Shown: piece by piece, positions 18,417-29,675 of the stretch
Layout: every line of letters begins with the position of its first letter
Numbering within the stretch: the first letter of the stretch is position 1
The notes under the pieces: generated by a model
What the model was told of the DNA's origin: nothing
The model's database searches: none
Seen by the model: the letters and a program-made list of their open reading frames with translations, nothing else
Assembly (NCBI GenBank): GCA_001599355.1
Contig: BCGQ01000005.1
Span: 438,222 to 502,221 of the forward strand
Length of the DNA: 64,000 nucleotides
From: Nakazawaea peltata
Lineage: Eukaryota > Ascomycota > Pichiomycetes > Alaninales > Pachysolenaceae
Direction of reading: 5' to 3'
Translations under genes and position numbers: made by a program

Positions 18417-19732
18417 AGTGTTAGTTTTTTGTTTGGATTGGTAATTGATGGCCCTGCATTATTGTAAGTCGGTGAAGAGAGCAGCCTTTTATATGACAAT
18501 TTCCCCGCACGTTTGAAGTGGCAGCTCTATCGCGGTAGGAGCCAATAAGAAATATGGTGCGACTTTTGGCTGGGGGATGCTCAGACCTGCATGGCCTGCC
18601 TGAAAATCACCTGGTGCTTTTCCCTCCAGATTCTTTTCTTTTTGCGCATCGGCAATAGTCAGAGCGAGGAGTCGGCTCATTTTAATGTAGATGGATGACA
18701 CCCCGTGGGGAAAAACTAAAATAGGCTAATGAGTTTATATAGGGGGAGGGGAGGGGGGTAGACGATGACATGAGGGTGGTGAGGAGATTGAGACGAGAAA
18801 TAGATAAAGTTTTAGGGGTGTCGATTCCATCAGTCCGAGTCATTCATGACAACAACCCGACTCGGGTGAATTATTTGTCCTTGGTTTTTGATCTTTATGC
18901 ATCGGTGCATACAAACAAAAAGCCGGTTTTTCGGACTCCTTTTAATAGGGGAAATTTCATTGGCAAGAATGTATGACGTTGGTGTGGGATAAAAGTCGAT
19001 TGTTAGCTGTTATTCCAGTATGTTTTAGCCGTTTCAGTTAGCTTTGATGAAGTCTGTTTCATTATGCATTAGATACAAATTGGGGATATTATAACCGAGA
19101 GTCTGATGTTACTACTATAATTAGGGAATTTGTTGGGGACACTAGTAACCTAAACGTTATATCAACGATATATTTCAATTGATAATTGATTTCACTATTA
19201 TCTATGGGAAGATAATATTAATGGCAGTGTTTGCTAGAGTTTGCATCCACCATCTATAATATCTGCACTCACATGAAGTCTGCGCTCAGTGTCTATTCAT
19301 TCTTATCTATGACAGCTTCTCCGACAGCGATTATCTTACAATTATTACTTATAAAAGTTATGAGAGCTACTATTTTGCTTATCTGTCAACTCTATTTACA
19401 ACTTCCCCTCGATAAATATCCCCTGAATATGTCTCCGCCCCAGTGACTCCACCCTCGGTTGTCCCCTCCCTCGGTTGTCCCCTCCCTCGGCAATCCCCTC
19501 TTCTCGCATAACTCTAATTTCCTTCTCCCCCTTCTCAATCACACCCTACCCCTCCCCCTCTCCCTGACCCCTCCACTCATCCATAATGTCGTGTATTTTA
19601 TCCCAATTCACCCTCCCTGTCGGACCCCTTCCTTATCGGAAAAAGAGTAGGGGAAACCCAGAGGGTTTTTTCGCTCACTTTGTACGGGATATTTTTAGCG
19701 CTGATATCCGAAAAAGAGAGGGAGGGGATTCG
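18417..19732. other. Divergent promoter region ADH / AFG1
   Basis: 1.3 kb with no recognised gene; short open frames here show no conserved motif. At 19443-19578 there is a strongly C/T-rich tract on the AFG1 sense strand. It includes about three copies of a 15-base unit around CCTCGGTTGTCCCCT (19452-19500). Confidence 0.5.
18487..18495 (-). promoter_or_regulatory. TATA element of the alcohol dehydrogenase gene
   Basis: The minus strand reads CATATAAAA, 71-79 bases before the ATG at 18416; a strong TATA-box match. Confidence 0.6.
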
Positions 19733-21217
19733 ATGGTGAGTATACCCAGGATGATAGTGCTGCGAAAGGTTATAGAAGGCGCTGGGTTGAGGTTCTTTGT
19801 GACCTCGAGAGCTTTCTCTAGTACCGCCCTCAGATTTGATACCTTGTCCCCTCTTGAAAAGTACGATGAGAACGTTAAAAAAGGCATCTTGAGAGATGAC
19901 CCTTACCAGAGAGGGATCATTTCTAATTTGAACCATTTACATTCAGATTTGTTGAATTACACACCTCCTAATGTCGAGATTCCAAGTGTCACGGTGTTGA
20001 AACCGAAATCCCTGTTTTCCAAGTTATTCAGCTCGTTTGGTGGTGGCTCCAAAAAGGCGGACACCGGCCATAAGAGACAGCCAAATGGAATATACCTTTA
20101 CGGGGATGTTGGATGCGGTAAGACTATGTTAATGGACTTATTTTACACTACTATCCCTGCTAACTTGACCAAGAAGAGAATCCACTTCCATCAGTTCATG
20201 CAAGGCTTGCACAAGAGAGCTCATCAGTTGAAAATTGAGCATGGGAATCCGAATATCGATGTGATTCCGATCATGGCAGCTGAGTTGGCTCAAGAAGCGA
20301 CTGTTTTGTGTTTCGATGAGTTTCAGGTCACCGATGTAGCTGATGCTATGTTGCTTAGAAGATTATTGATGATGGTATTACAACCTGATCATGGTTTAAT
20401 CTTATTTGCAACTTCTAATAGAGCTCCAAATGAGTTATATATCAATGGAATTCAAAGAGAGAGCTTCATTCCTTGTATTAAGACTATTGAGGAGAAGACA
20501 GAGGTGATCTTTTTGGATTCTCCAACTGATTATCGTAAATTGGAGAAGCCAGTTTCTTCGGTATATTATTCTCCATCGGCTGCTTCAACTTATCATTCTG
20601 CGGCCAGTATTGAGCTGCAAAAGGCTCATGTCAAAGAATGGTTTGAGTTCTTTGCTCAAGGGACGTCTGCTGAGCCTGATTTGAAGTTGAAGATCTGGGG
20701 AAGAGATCTTAATGTACCTATTTCGGCTCCTCCTTATGTAGCTCAATTCTCTTTCGAAGAATTATGTGGTCAAAATTTGGCCGCTGGAGATTATTTAACT
20801 TTAGCTACTTCTTACTCTTCGTTCATCGTCACAGATATCCCATATTTGTCTGTGAATTTAAGAGATAAGGTTAGAAGATTCATCACTTTCTTAGATGCCG
20901 TTTACGATGCTCATGGTCGTTTGGCTGTCACCCTGGCAGCTCCATTCAGTGAATTATTTGTAGAACCAGATGATTTGGCTGATCTCTACACTTTAAAAAA
21001 AGGTGTTAGTGTTGAAAAATTGGAACTGGTTGCCGATGATGATGACGAGATGGTATCAAAACATCATATGGACCCTAAAATGGCCAAAAAGGCATCCATG
21101 TTTGGTAAATTGGACGAAGAAAGATTTGCTTTCGCCAGAGCTTTAAGTAGATTATCTCATATGAGTACTCAAGAATGGGTAGAAACCTCCGGAGCTTTAA
21201 GACATCCTCCAAAATAG
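19733..21217 (+). CDS. AFG1: Afg1/Lace1 mitochondrial AAA-type ATPase
   Basis: 494 residues from the ATG at 19733; an upstream in-frame ATG at 19586 would add 49 residues of poor presequence character. From 19733 or 19751 the start reads MIVLRKVIEGxGLRFFVTSRAF-like, a good matrix-targeting signal. Walker A is YLYGDVGCGKTMLMD, Walker B VLCFDEFQVTDVADA, sensor 1 LFATSNRAPNELY: the Afg1/ZapE family. Afg1 helps degrade misassembled mitochondrially encoded cytochrome oxidase subunits. A CTG at 20933-20935 sits where relatives often show small residues (VT-x-AAP). It converges on BUD16 with 42 bases between the stops. Confidence 0.88.
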   Translation: MVSIPRMIVLRKVIEGAGLRFFVTSRAFSSTALRFDTLSPLEKYDENVKKGILRDDPYQRGIISNLNHLHSDLLNYTPPNVEIPSVTVLKPKSLFSKLFSSFGGGSKKADTGHKRQPNGIYLYGDVGCGKTMLMDLFYTTIPANLTKKRIHFHQFMQGLHKRAHQLKIEHGNPNIDVIPIMAAELAQEATVLCFDEFQVTDVADAMLLRRLLMMVLQPDHGLILFATSNRAPNELYINGIQRESFIPCIKTIEEKTEVIFLDSPTDYRKLEKPVSSVYYSPSAASTYHSAASIELQKAHVKEWFEFFAQGTSAEPDLKLKIWGRDLNVPISAPPYVAQFSFEELCGQNLAAGDYLTLATSYSSFIVTDIPYLSVNLRDKVRRFITFLDAVYDAHGRLAVTLAAPFSELFVEPDDLADLYTLKKGVSVEKLELVADDDDEMVSKHHMDPKMAKKASMFGKLDEERFAFARALSRLSHMSTQEWVETSGALRHPPK

Positions 21218-21259
21218 ACTTTAGATAGACTTACAAATGTACATATCAATAAATAATAT

Positions 21260-22207
21260 TCATAATCTAAAAGGTTGGAAGTCTTTCGACTCCAATTCGT
21301 AGTAATTCTTACATTCTACAATTTTCAATTCACAATCTTTCATGGTAAGTGGATCTCCCATCGATGCGTCAACCTCCTTACCTACTTTCTCTATTGTTAG
21401 GAGTCTAGTTGCGGCTAGTACCTTAGCCATTACTGTGAGTACTTCATCTACAGAATGAACCAATGTCTTACCCTTTGATATTCTATCCAATAAGAGCAGA
21501 GAGAACAAATCACCGACTCCTGTGAAGTAAGATTTCAATTTTGGAACCTTGAAAAATGTCACGTCAGTATCATCTATGGAAGATACAACTGTATAAATGG
21601 CTTCTTCACCGTCTAATTCTAAATGGTTAACAAATGCAGTCGATAATGATGTGATGACAACGTATTTCAAATTGAATTCGTCATGTAACATTCTCATCAG
21701 TTTCTTGAGGCTCGGTAAATCTGAAATTTCAAAATCTAATAACAATTCCAGTTCGAACTGATTCGGGGTAATGATATCAACCTTCCCGTGTTTTAATATT
21801 GTGCGATAAATCGGAATTACCGTCTCACTAACATAGAGTTCACCCTCATCTCCCATCACCGGATCTAAGAGCCACAAGCATCCGCTATTCATCTCCTTAA
21901 GTTTACACCCGATTTCTCCTACAGCCTCCAAAGAGAGACCATCCAGAGTATATCCGGTCAAAAAGGCATCATAAGTTACCCCTATATTGGTTATTCCCTC
22001 GAAGATCAGTTTGATATCATCGTGAGTTGAAGCTGGGCCATGTACTTTTCCATATCCTGTATGGTTGGAGAAGTTGACGGTGTTTAAGGCATCGACGTTC
22101 CAGTTGAGCATTTGTAATGGGAAAGTGGAGGCCTTGTTGCCCACGTATCCGTGGACAACATGTGACTGTACCGATAGCACATTCTTTGACTTTTCAGGGA
22201 GCATCAT
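21260..22207 (-). CDS. BUD16: Pyridoxal kinase-like protein (Bud16)
   Basis: 315 residues (yeast Bud16 is 312). Signatures of the pyridoxal kinase branch of the ribokinase fold: VLSVQSHVVHGYVGNKAS (substrate-binding N-terminus), VNFSNHTGYG, WLLDPVMGDEGELYVSE (metal/ATP site), DIITPNQFELELL, and YFTGVGDLFSLLLL with the catalytic Asp of GxGD. It phosphorylates vitamin B6 vitamers with ATP. Two adjacent ATGs (22205 and 22202) open the frame; the first is taken. Confidence 0.9.
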   Translation of the reverse strand: MMLPEKSKNVLSVQSHVVHGYVGNKASTFPLQMLNWNVDALNTVNFSNHTGYGKVHGPASTHDDIKLIFEGITNIGVTYDAFLTGYTLDGLSLEAVGEIGCKLKEMNSGCLWLLDPVMGDEGELYVSETVIPIYRTILKHGKVDIITPNQFELELLLDFEISDLPSLKKLMRMLHDEFNLKYVVITSLSTAFVNHLELDGEEAIYTVVSSIDDTDVTFFKVPKLKSYFTGVGDLFSLLLLDRISKGKTLVHSVDEVLTVMAKVLAATRLLTIEKVGKEVDASMGDPLTMKDCELKIVECKNYYELESKDFQPFRL

Positions 22208-23790
22208 TTTAGCGTGTAAATTCGGCGATGAGGTGAAAAATGGTCTGTGGATGGTAATTTGTGATCAAAATTCGAACGGTAGACACTCAAGTTGGTCACA
22301 CCTTTATGAACCTGTGAAATATGAATGGACTCTGGTTGACTAACACCCTAATTTCTACAAATGACTAATATCTAAAAACCCTGAAAAGTTTCATGCCTTA
22401 TCAGCCTTCGGGAAAAATCTGTAGGCGGGTAAAACAATCTTTCAAATCCGATAAAAGAGATTATCAAATCTGATGAACGGGTCTCGGGTAGAAGAGAGCG
22501 CAAAGCCCGATTTGTATTTTGAGTGCACACGACCAAATGGGTACTAAAAAGTGACATGATGCGAGATGGCGCCACCTAGATGAAATTCGTAAACAACGAG
22601 AGACAAGTGTGCAGTGAGATATGCCGACTCATCTTCACTCAATTGCACATCCACCTCTTATTCCGCAACTCCATCCGCCGCTCTCATATATAGTACCGGA
22701 GATCTGGGACTATTTGTTGCGTCGTGCGCAGCTACAAGAGAAATCGGAAATATTTGCCTGTTTTCGTGTCTTTGGTCTGCGCAGAAGAAAGGGGTTGGAT
22801 CAACTGATAATGTGCACTGTACGCGCATTGTGAATCGGAAGATCTGGGGCTTTGCGAAGCTTGAGACATGTTGGGAGATGAGGTCAATGGAAACAAGGTG
22901 GTGATCCGCATATGCTTTGATCATAGCAACCAAAGCCTTTATTATGCAAACAAAACCTCAATTTTGACACATTTTCTAACCCAAATTGGGGGTTTTTAGA
23001 TCTTCATTTAAGGAAAATCTTTTATACACTATAAAATAATTATATAATTCATAACTTAGAAATTTATTTGAGGAATTTTTATAGTGCTAAAGTTTAGGCA
23101 CAGAAAAGCCAAGTAGTACAGCCAAGTAGTACAGCCAAGTAGCAAACAGGAGACAAAACTTTGCCCCTTTAGAAAACTCCTCTTAAAAAAGGGGTAATAA
23201 ATAAATCTACCACTACAGTAATTAAAATTGAAATCTTGATTATAAATTGTCCAGCAGAAAGTAAATAGCTAAGAAGATGTATATATATGGATATATATAT
23301 ATTCCAGTAATCATCTGGATAAATAGAAGTAGAAAACAGCATAAAAGTCACTTGCTTTCTAACTTAGAAATGATCATCTTTAAATCATTTCAAATGAAAT
23401 GCAGTAATCGGTCTGAATTATTGTAAATACCCCCAAAGTAGCAAAAAAAAATATGAAAGAAGGAGTAATCGCTTGGTCTAAGAGCGATACCCTTTTTGCA
23501 CCCTCAAATTCATTTCAAACGAATCTTCAATGGTGCATAGAAAATGAAACTGAAAATTAGGAACCATCAACCTAACGTGATATGGATATCTTAATGAAAT
23601 ATCTTTGGTTTTTTGAAACCTGACGAGAGTCAATTAGCCCATAGTAAAAATAAAATGTCAATGAACTTACTGTAATTCATTGCAACCCTCTATAAAATTT
23701 ATTTTGAAAATAGTGCCTGATAACCAGACTGAAGTCGGTGCCAGCTGACTTATGAAGATATATTTTGTGTCTTAGTAAAGATCAAAATAT
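22208..23790. other. Gene-free stretch at the left of the sparse island
   Basis: 1.6 kb. Short open frames (22614-22933, both strands) show no family motif. A 13-base unit GCCAAGTAGTACA is repeated almost three times at 23107-23142. The remainder is AT-rich with no visible RNA gene. Confidence 0.5.
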
Positions 23791-24198
23791 TTATTGCTGA
23801 GGACTGTAGATCCAAGCTTGAGCTTCAGCTTCTGGTTCGGCCTCGGCTTCAGCTTCAGCTTCCAGTTCAGCTTCAGCTTCTCTCTTGTGGTGACCTGAAC
23901 TGCCTCCTTTACCTGGACTGCTTCCATGACCTGAACTGCCTCCATGACCTGGGACGGATGGGGTTGGCATTGGGAATGGCATAGAGAAGTTATGATGACC
24001 TGGGAAACCACCTGGGAAAGTTGGTGGACTTGGGGAGCTACCTGGGAAACCTGGTGGAGTTGGGAATCCAGCTGGTGGGGTAGGTGGGGTTGGGAATCCT
24101 GGGAATGGGTGTGGACCTTCTTGGCCTGGACCACCGAAGATTGGAACGGCAGAGGCGGCAGTAGCTAACAAAATGGAGGTAAGGACGGTGATCTGCAT
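23791..24198 (-). CDS. Secreted peptide precursor with Kex2 and Ste13-type processing sites (pheromone-like)
   Basis: 135 residues. Signal peptide MQITVLTSILLATAASA (1-17). Then a Pro/Gly/Phe-rich spacer with one N-glycosylation sequon (NFS) and a Gly/Ser/His stretch. Then a single Lys-Arg at about 108-109. After it come eleven dipeptides in which every second residue is Ala or Pro once CTG is read as Ala: mostly Glu-Ala, one Glu-Pro, one Gln-Ala. The C-terminal heptapeptide is WIYSPQQ. Lys-Arg followed by X-Ala dipeptides is the Kex2/Ste13 maturation layout of yeast alpha-factor precursors. The predicted mature peptide does not resemble known alpha-factors and is present once. Function is inferred only from this layout. 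AT-rich TATATA sequence lies about 25 bases upstream. Confidence 0.7.
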   Translation of the reverse strand: MQITVLTSILLATAASAVPIFGGPGQEGPHPFPGFPTPPTPPAGFPTPPGFPGSSPSPPTFPGGFPGHHNFSMPFPMPTPSVPGHGGSSGHGSSPGKGGSSGHHKREAEAELEAEAEAEAEPEAEAQAWIYSPQQ

Positions 24199-26787
24199 TT
24201 CGTTGGTGTTTATGTCTAAAGATTAATATATAATTTAAAAACCTATCTCAACTTAAATAACTACTTCAAGACAAGCGAGAAATTGCATTTTATTTATATC
24301 ATCGTCCTGAATTTGAATATGGTGAAAATTGTGATACAACCCTGTAAGGACGCCAATGAAAATCTATTCAGATAGAGACAGCTTGCTTGTTCGACTCATG
24401 TAGTCCAGAACTGCATGCCTTTTTTTCCGTTTCAACCATGTCGGATGTAGCTCTGCATATCTGAATTGCCATGCTTATCCTGCGATTAGCACCTCTCATA
24501 CCTTACACACTTCTAGAGATGACAAGGTAAGAAGGGATAATATTATGTCTTTTCGTGTATTATTGTAAAACCTTACGTATTTCTTTTCGCAGTAATTATG
24601 CATTATCTTCACATGTACGCAATAAGACACCGTAGATCATTTTCTCTTATTCCCTACGCGGTAGCAGATCTATCTTTTTTTAAGCCCCTCAGCATAAAAA
24701 GGGCAAGAAAAGAGATCTTCTAAATAAATAACACCAAATACTTGATTGACAAACGCTTTTCAATCCATCTCATCGTTAATTTTGTTCTGCCTTCAAAGGA
24801 TCAATAAGATATGATGTTTGCTTGCATATTCAAAAACTTTAAACTACAATACTTGACTGTTTTGTCAATAGATAATACTTTGGTCCAACCTCACTGTGTG
24901 CTTTCCGGAAATTAAGGGCAAGTTTTTTCTTACCGTAGGAAAATAATCTAAACAGGCCAAACCTACTGTAGCGTGTCCCTACACATAACGGCGTGCAGGA
25001 AGGGATTCCATCATATCGGTTTTAGTTAAAGTATTATTAATCCGGTTTCAGTAGGATGTGAACAAAGATTACTGCCCTCCCGTTTCTTTTTACTTCTAAG
25101 AGCCAAAACAAAAACTGATTCTAGCCAATGCAGAGACGACCATAGGGAAGACAAGTCGTCTAGGCTTTAAGAATCTTTTCACTGTAAGTTTGATTAGAAA
25201 TACTCTATACTATACGGTTGAAACGTGAGGTTAAAAATAATACTTCTAGTGTGGCAGCAAATAGTCTAGACCCGATTTGATGTCTACATTTCAAATTAAC
25301 TTTGACCCAACCTTATATTCTTGCTTTTTGCAGCCCGGCAAAACAAGGTTTATAGTTACGGTGTAAATTAACATTTATGTAGAGTGCAAATTCCGAATTC
25401 CTTAGCAAAAAACTGGTGGTGCCTGAAAATACAATAACCTTTGTGCGAGGCCACACATACGTAATTTGTCTTTTCTGCGTTTTTTTTTCTATTCCTATCA
25501 AAAAATGTTCGACCTTTACCGTTAGAATTGAGCATTTTTGCCCTTGGGCAAGCTGCAATATTATTTTTTGCATCGTATCTCAGCAACTTCAAACGAATAA
25601 CTCTCTGATCCTAGTAATTTAAGAGCAACCTCTGCACAGCGCTAATCTATTCCACAGGAGTACAACATGTGAATTCTCAATAACAAGACCCCCCTAATAA
25701 AGGGGTAATTTAACCCCTCTCACCTAAGGTCCAAAAGTCTATAGACCCTGCTAGACCCGAATATTTGTTGACAAAACGAGGTTCAAACTGGCTTCGATAA
25801 TCTGGAACAGGGGACCCTTGGCCACCCCTTTTTTCAAAGTAGAGTTTATTACATCATTTAATACTGATCCCAAAAGGGGAAGAAAATAATCCCTCTCAGC
25901 AGCGATAACCTGAAAAAAATTATTACATCTCTTTTTCTTTAATGAAAATTGATTCGATTCTCCTAAAAGTAGATCAAATGATCTATTCCTTTAACTTCTA
26001 TTCCATTTTTGGTTCGTATATTGCCATTAAAATCTAGATTTGGATAAGGATGGTCTCAGATGTTAGGATTATTCAAGCTGAGACCGACCAATGGGCACAT
26101 AAGCAAAAATCTAAAAGATAAAGAAAAAAAGAAAAGTAGGGGCAAACTGCAAGCGAAGTGAAGGGCAAGAACTGGCTTTTAACTTTGACTGTAGCGAGTC
26201 TCTTTAGACAGCTAAAGGAAGGTCGTATCTCTGAAAAGCACATGCAGATTGGATTCCACTTTCAATCGATTTTCAACCAAATTCAGATTATACAGCCGAC
26301 AGCAGCTTCCTAGTAGACGTAGTACCGAGCGAGAGGCAGAGAATACAGCAAGCGAAGATCCCATAAGCGAAGATCTGGAAGGCAACCATTAACTTAAAAG
26401 TGAAATTCAAAAGAGCAACCACAACCAGGAATATGAACTCTGAGTTTTAGATGGGATGGAAGACTTCACCTGCCTGGCTTGGTCGAAGATCTTTATTGGA
26501 ACGTTTGGCCTGTCTCTCAATTACATTTCTGAAATAGGAGCCAAGCCAGTTTCCAAAGTCTACTTTTGCATAAAACTTTTGATAATTTGCTAATGCATAT
26601 TGTATCCCTCTTTTTTTATGTCTCTCTTTATGTTTGAAAACTACAGTTGTTAAATAATAGAAATAAAGTAGATAAGAGATAAACAGAACTATACAATTAA
26701 GTCTAGGTTCTAAAGGGGAGTCAATCCCTTGAATTGAAAAGTTTTCCTCTTTTGGATATCATGGTTTCGAGCAAAAGCTAGCTGTAT
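24199..26787. other. Long gene-free stretch upstream of the peptide-precursor gene
   Basis: 2.6 kb, AT-rich, with no frame over about 90 codons and no recognised motif. It contains a single GTTTCA (24429-24434; TGAAAC on the minus strand, six of seven bases of a pheromone response element), which is weak evidence alone. No tRNA boxes or long repeats were seen. Confidence 0.45.
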
Positions 26788-27585
26788 CTAAGTACTGCTG
26801 CAGATGTTCATAGCGGCCTTGACGGCAGCGGCAGCAGCATCAATAACAACGTAATAGAGGGTGACGTCTCTAGACTTGTTGATGACCTCAATCAGACCAA
26901 CTGTGTCAGTGGTGTCAACAGAAGCAATAGTAGAAGTAAGAGTGACACCGGCCATGTCAGCGATAGCGCTAAGAACGCTGGAAGCCTTGGTCAGAGCATC
27001 ACTGCTGTCACCACTTTCAATAGAGGAGACAACATCCTCAAGGAAAGCAAGAGCTGAAGCCAGAGCGTCAGTAGCTTCTGGAAGAGTAATGTCAGCAGTG
27101 GCAGTGCAACCAAGAGCGACAGAGGCAACAGACTCAATGAACTCACTGGCCTTGGAGACACAGGCACTCAGGTCACTAATCTCATCCTCGATTAATTCGA
27201 CGAAAGAACCGAAAGCGGCAGTGGCCAAAGACAAACCAATGTCAACAGTAGGAGTGGCACCAGCAACTGGGATAGCTTCAGCAATCAAGCTGATAGCTCC
27301 CTCGGCCAAGCTCTCCAATGGACTCTCGTCACAGATAGCCTCGGCGATGTCCTCAACAATAGAGATAGCGTTGGTGGCAGCAGCCAACAGGATGTTGTCA
27401 GTAGCCAGGGCAGCGGCAGAGGACAGAACGTAGCAAAGAAGTGGCTCAACCAAGACGATGGCCTCGGCAACAGCCTCAACGGCATCCTCAATAGCCTCAA
27501 CAGATCTCTTTTGAGGTTGGGGAACTGGGGAGGCAATGGCCAAACCAGCCAAGACGGCGGTCAAAGAAGTAACGGAAAGTCTCAT
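26788..27585 (-). CDS. Secreted Ala-rich helical protein with Kex2 site, unknown family
   Basis: 265 residues. Signal peptide MRLSVTSLTAVLAGLAIASP, then a short propeptide ending in Lys26-Arg27. The mature part would be about 238 residues, very rich in Ala, Val, Ile, Ser and Glu, with a strong amphipathic-helix pattern (EAIEDAVEAVAEAI, EDIAEAI, SFVELIEDEISDL) and five cysteines. No membrane anchor or GPI signal is seen at the end (NICSST). I do not recognise the family; a cell-surface or secreted structural protein is possible. A TATA element lies about 95 bases upstream. It lies in the gene-poor island with another secreted-protein gene. Confidence 0.75.
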   Translation of the reverse strand: MRLSVTSLTAVLAGLAIASPVPQPQKRSVEAIEDAVEAVAEAIVLVEPLLCYVLSSAAALATDNILLAAATNAISIVEDIAEAICDESPLESLAEGAISLIAEAIPVAGATPTVDIGLSLATAAFGSFVELIEDEISDLSACVSKASEFIESVASVALGCTATADITLPEATDALASALAFLEDVVSSIESGDSSDALTKASSVLSAIADMAGVTLTSTIASVDTTDTVGLIEVINKSRDVTLYYVVIDAAAAAVKAAMNICSST

Positions 27586-29675
27586 TGTTGAAGTTAAAAG
27601 GTTATTGAAGTTGTAATTCGAAGCTTGTAAGCTGATGATTGTAAATCTCAGTCGATCACTACAGGGGATTTGAGTGGCTTTTTATATCGTAGCAGGTAGA
27701 CAATCGAGTCAATGCTTGTTGAAGATACGACGAAGCTGCTGAGGGAATTACAGAGACGAGTCCTTCTCCTTGAAGGTATTTCAACAACTCAATTGAGGTA
27801 TTGGAATGCCATTTCATTGGCTAATACCTCAATACATCCTACAAGGATCATCAGGAACAATAGAGTTGTATGTGAACAATCACCACGTTTGCATGTTTAT
27901 TTTGAAAAATTGACCTGAAAAATGTTTCTTTACATAAAAACGGTCATCATTTTAAGTTTATTAAGGTTAACCGAGGACAAGTCAAGGAATAAAGGGGAAT
28001 GTTTTAGGAAATTTGAAAACTTCATATTGAAGATCCTATTCATTACCCCTCCCGATTGGTTTAATTGATTGTTTGTTTATGATGGATTGTCTTTGCATGC
28101 CCCCAATTTGGGAAAACGTACTACCTTTTTAGAGAGGGGAAGAGAGACGAAGGGAGGTTACAATCCCACATTGCCGACAGCCATAGGCTACCGTGATTTG
28201 AATCCCCACAAAAGCTCTCCTCGACGAAAGTTATATGTCAAAGCCTCAAAATCGCGGGGATGTAAAGTTATAACGATCTGTACCTGAACTTTGACACCCC
28301 TTAGATTATTATTTAGTGTGCGAGAAATAACAAATGAGGTCAGAAGGCTTATTACAGAGAAAGGTTCACCGGACGAATCCTCAAAACAGTAACCGAGTTC
28401 AAAAAGAGGTAGGATCAGCAGAACAATCAAAAGTACAATAAAGTCATAATTATTCTCTAAGATTCCTTGTCAAAAATGACAATAGATCTTCACTTTTGTA
28501 GAGGAAATTTCATAATTGTGAGTGAAATTCTTTGACTCCGGGTATAAGTACATGGAGGATCATGAAACAGAACCCATAACCCAGCGATAGACGATACATA
28601 GAAGCAAGCATTGCCGGATCAGCGATGTTTTCTCAACCGTATTAGGAAGCCATGGGCAAAAAATCTCTTCTCTAGAGATTTTCAGTTGATTGCATCAAAA
28701 ATATCAATCAGAGGGGCAGAAAACCTAAATGAGGTTTTTTTGGTCGTGAGTGTACAAAAAATGCAGTGTGTCTTATTTTTCACTTGCATGGTTGCTGTAA
28801 CAAAGGCAGATCTACAATCAGAGATATGCAGAGGTGCATTAAACGATCCGCTCATAGGAAGAGCTTAAATAATAAATTCGGTTTCAGTTAGAGAGCGGAA
28901 AAAAAGGGCATCTGGCTTAAGGTGTTGGATCAAGACTAGGAGGCTTATGTTGATACGAGAGGTAACAACAAAATTGTGCGAGATAAATTAGATGCGTTCC
29001 AAGCTTCCTGGCTTAATTTTAAAAAACTTGCTTACACTAAAAATTGGGCCACATGTTTGAAGTCGTTTAAGTTGATTTCTTGGTTGCAGATTGAGTAGAT
29101 ACCAAGTGTATCGTATAGAAAATACGGATTAACTTGGTCGCTAGGCCACCTGCGATGGCTTGCCACTGATCGACCACATATGTTTCAACTCGAGGTGTTT
29201 TGAGGCCCCTTTGTGTACAAATATCTGTAGAGAAGTTTTCACGGTGCACCTTTTCCGGTACTATGCGTGAAGTCGATCTTTCTCTTTTTTTTAGTACTTG
29301 AAAACTAAACCGGTGCTTTTTAAGGTAGAAAAAATAAACTCACAGGAGATGAGAACAATAGATGAATTAGACAGTATGAAAATCTTGGGTGATGATGTTT
29401 TGGGATCAGCGTACTCAGTACCAAAATAAACTTATCGGGATGAGTCCAAGGGTAAACAAACTTCAAAGCCTCACTCCTGAGCTAATAATTGTTTTATAAT
29501 CCCGTGCTATACACGGCCCCACCTTACAATCTCTCCCACGCTATCGCCAACTTAATAAAACGCTCATCTTGATCGACATGAGACAAACGCCATACCAAAC
29601 TACAATGTTTTGTTGATGCAGATAAATAATATAATATACACACATAAAGACGCCCATCTTCAAGGCATTAAGACT
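27586..29675. other. Gene-free stretch upstream of the secreted Ala-rich protein gene
   Basis: 2.1 kb between this gene's 5' end and the 3' end of SYF1. Only short frames without motif support; no RNA gene or large repeat recognised. Confidence 0.45.
27679..27687 (-). promoter_or_regulatory. TATA element of the secreted Ala-rich protein gene
   Basis: The minus strand reads ATATAAAAA at about 95-102 bases upstream of the ATG at 27585. Confidence 0.5.

Noticed and set aside
19586-19732. 49-residue N-terminal extension of Afg1 from the upstream ATG
   Set aside because: The extension is not presequence-like. A good matrix signal begins at 19733 or 19751, matching the family length, though the longer start cannot be excluded.
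22614-22933. Overlapping 70-96 codon frames on both strands
   Set aside because: No motif, no conserved-looking segment; they overlap each other and sit in the gene-poor island.
23772-24134. 120-codon frame rich in His/Gln/Ser/Pro overlapping the peptide precursor
   Set aside because: Frame-shifted shadow of the Pro/Gly-rich spacer; no start signal or family motif.
25785-25830. GGTTCAAACT resembling a tRNA B box
   Set aside because: No matching A box, acceptor stem or anticodon arm around it.
26349-26380. Short AGCGAAGATC direct repeats as a possible mobile-element end
   Set aside because: Only two short copies, no terminal inverted repeats, no coding remnant.
26861-27433. 190-codon open frame opposite the secreted Ala-rich gene
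   Set aside because: It arises from the Ala-rich codon pattern (GCN read in reverse). The minus frame has a signal peptide, a Kex2 site and a TATA box.
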